This document shows positions 63,934 to 64,000 of a stretch of 64,000 bases of DNA, one piece after another. A program made the translations under genes and the position numbers. This stretch comes from Stercorarius parasiticus (taxonomy: Eukaryota > Chordata > Aves > Charadriiformes > Stercorariidae). The notes below the pieces were generated by a model. The model had not been told where the DNA came from. It searched no databases and saw nothing but the letters and a program-made list of their open reading frames with translations. The first letter of the stretch is position 1. Each line of letters begins with the position of its first letter. The stretch lies in the NCBI GenBank assembly GCA_013396915.1, contig VWZL01003483.1, forward strand, positions 514,205 to 578,204, written 5' to 3'.

Positions 63934-64000
63934 GTAGGTAACATGGTAACATATTTAATATTTCAATAAATAATGAATTTGCTGAAAAATGAATGTAGTA
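63934..64000 (+). other. Start of the next LDB3 intron, cut by the window edge
   Basis: Begins GTAGGTAAC. Only 67 bases are visible. The remaining exons, including the skeletal-type ZM exon and the LIM domains, should lie downstream. Confidence 0.9.

Larger units (their letters stand above)
7005..64000 (+). other. LDB3: LDB3 gene body, 5' portion (PDZ-LIM Z-disc protein), partial
   Basis: Four coding segments splice in frame into residues 1-242 of a PDZ-LIM protein. Family knowledge: LDB3 (ZASP/Cypher) sits at the Z-disc of striated muscle. Its PDZ domain binds the C-terminus of alpha-actinin-2, its ZM motif contacts the alpha-actinin rod, and its C-terminal LIM domains bind kinases such as PKC; loss or mutation causes cardiomyopathy and myofibrillar myopathy. 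What is seen: an N-terminal PDZ with the [13 protein letters not shown] signature, the linker RPVPVSTTAP...VIPHQK, and the ZM core RQYNNPIGLYSAETLREM, all strongly LDB3-like. The paralogue PDLIM5 differs after the first residues and lacks this linker. PDLIM3 has a different PDZ start. The linker ends at residue 107, exactly where alternative splicing begins in the mammalian protein as I remember it. The three LIM domains and the skeletal-type ZM exon are not in this window. Confidence 0.93.

Overview
This is a vertebrate, almost certainly bird, genomic window. Coding exons are short and far apart, each flanked by consensus GT/AG splice sites. The sequence is AT-rich and repeat-poor, and it starts in a CpG island. 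The clearest interspersed repeats are two 5'-truncated CR1 LINE tails ending in the ATTCTATG-type octamer typical of birds.

Only one protein-coding gene is supported: the 5' part of LDB3 (ZASP/Cypher/oracle), a PDZ-LIM protein of the muscle Z-disc, on the + strand. Four coding segments join in frame: 7038-7130 (residues 1-31), 39966-40117 (32-81 plus two bases of codon 82), 55940-56015 (last base of codon 82, then 83-107) and 63527-63933 (108-242 plus two bases of codon 243). The first two encode the PDZ domain, the third a Pro/Ser/Thr linker, and the fourth the cardiac-type alternative exon carrying the ZM (ZASP-like) motif. The rest of the protein, including the alternative skeletal-type ZM exon and the three LIM domains, must lie beyond position 64000.

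Layout: 1-660 CpG island, the likely distal promoter and non-coding first exon; 660-7004 first intron or 5' flank, with a possible second TATA/SRF-type promoter just before the first coding exon; 7131-39965 a large intron of about 32.8 kb holding degraded repeats, several hairpins and a 54-base assembly gap; 40118-55939 an intron of about 15.8 kb with a minus-strand CR1 and an unexplained CpG-richer patch; 56016-63526 an intron of about 7.5 kb with a plus-strand CR1; 63934-64000 the start of the next intron.

I found no convincing tRNA, rRNA, CRISPR array, second gene or intact mobile element. The remaining open reading frames look like chance. The observations most worth a second look are the compact CArG/E-box/TATA arrangement upstream of the start codon, the two UGCAUG and four UCUU motifs before the cardiac-type exon, two strong intronic hairpins (16827-16898 and 38457-38502), and a CpG-richer, frame-compatible exon-like stretch at 48318-48501.
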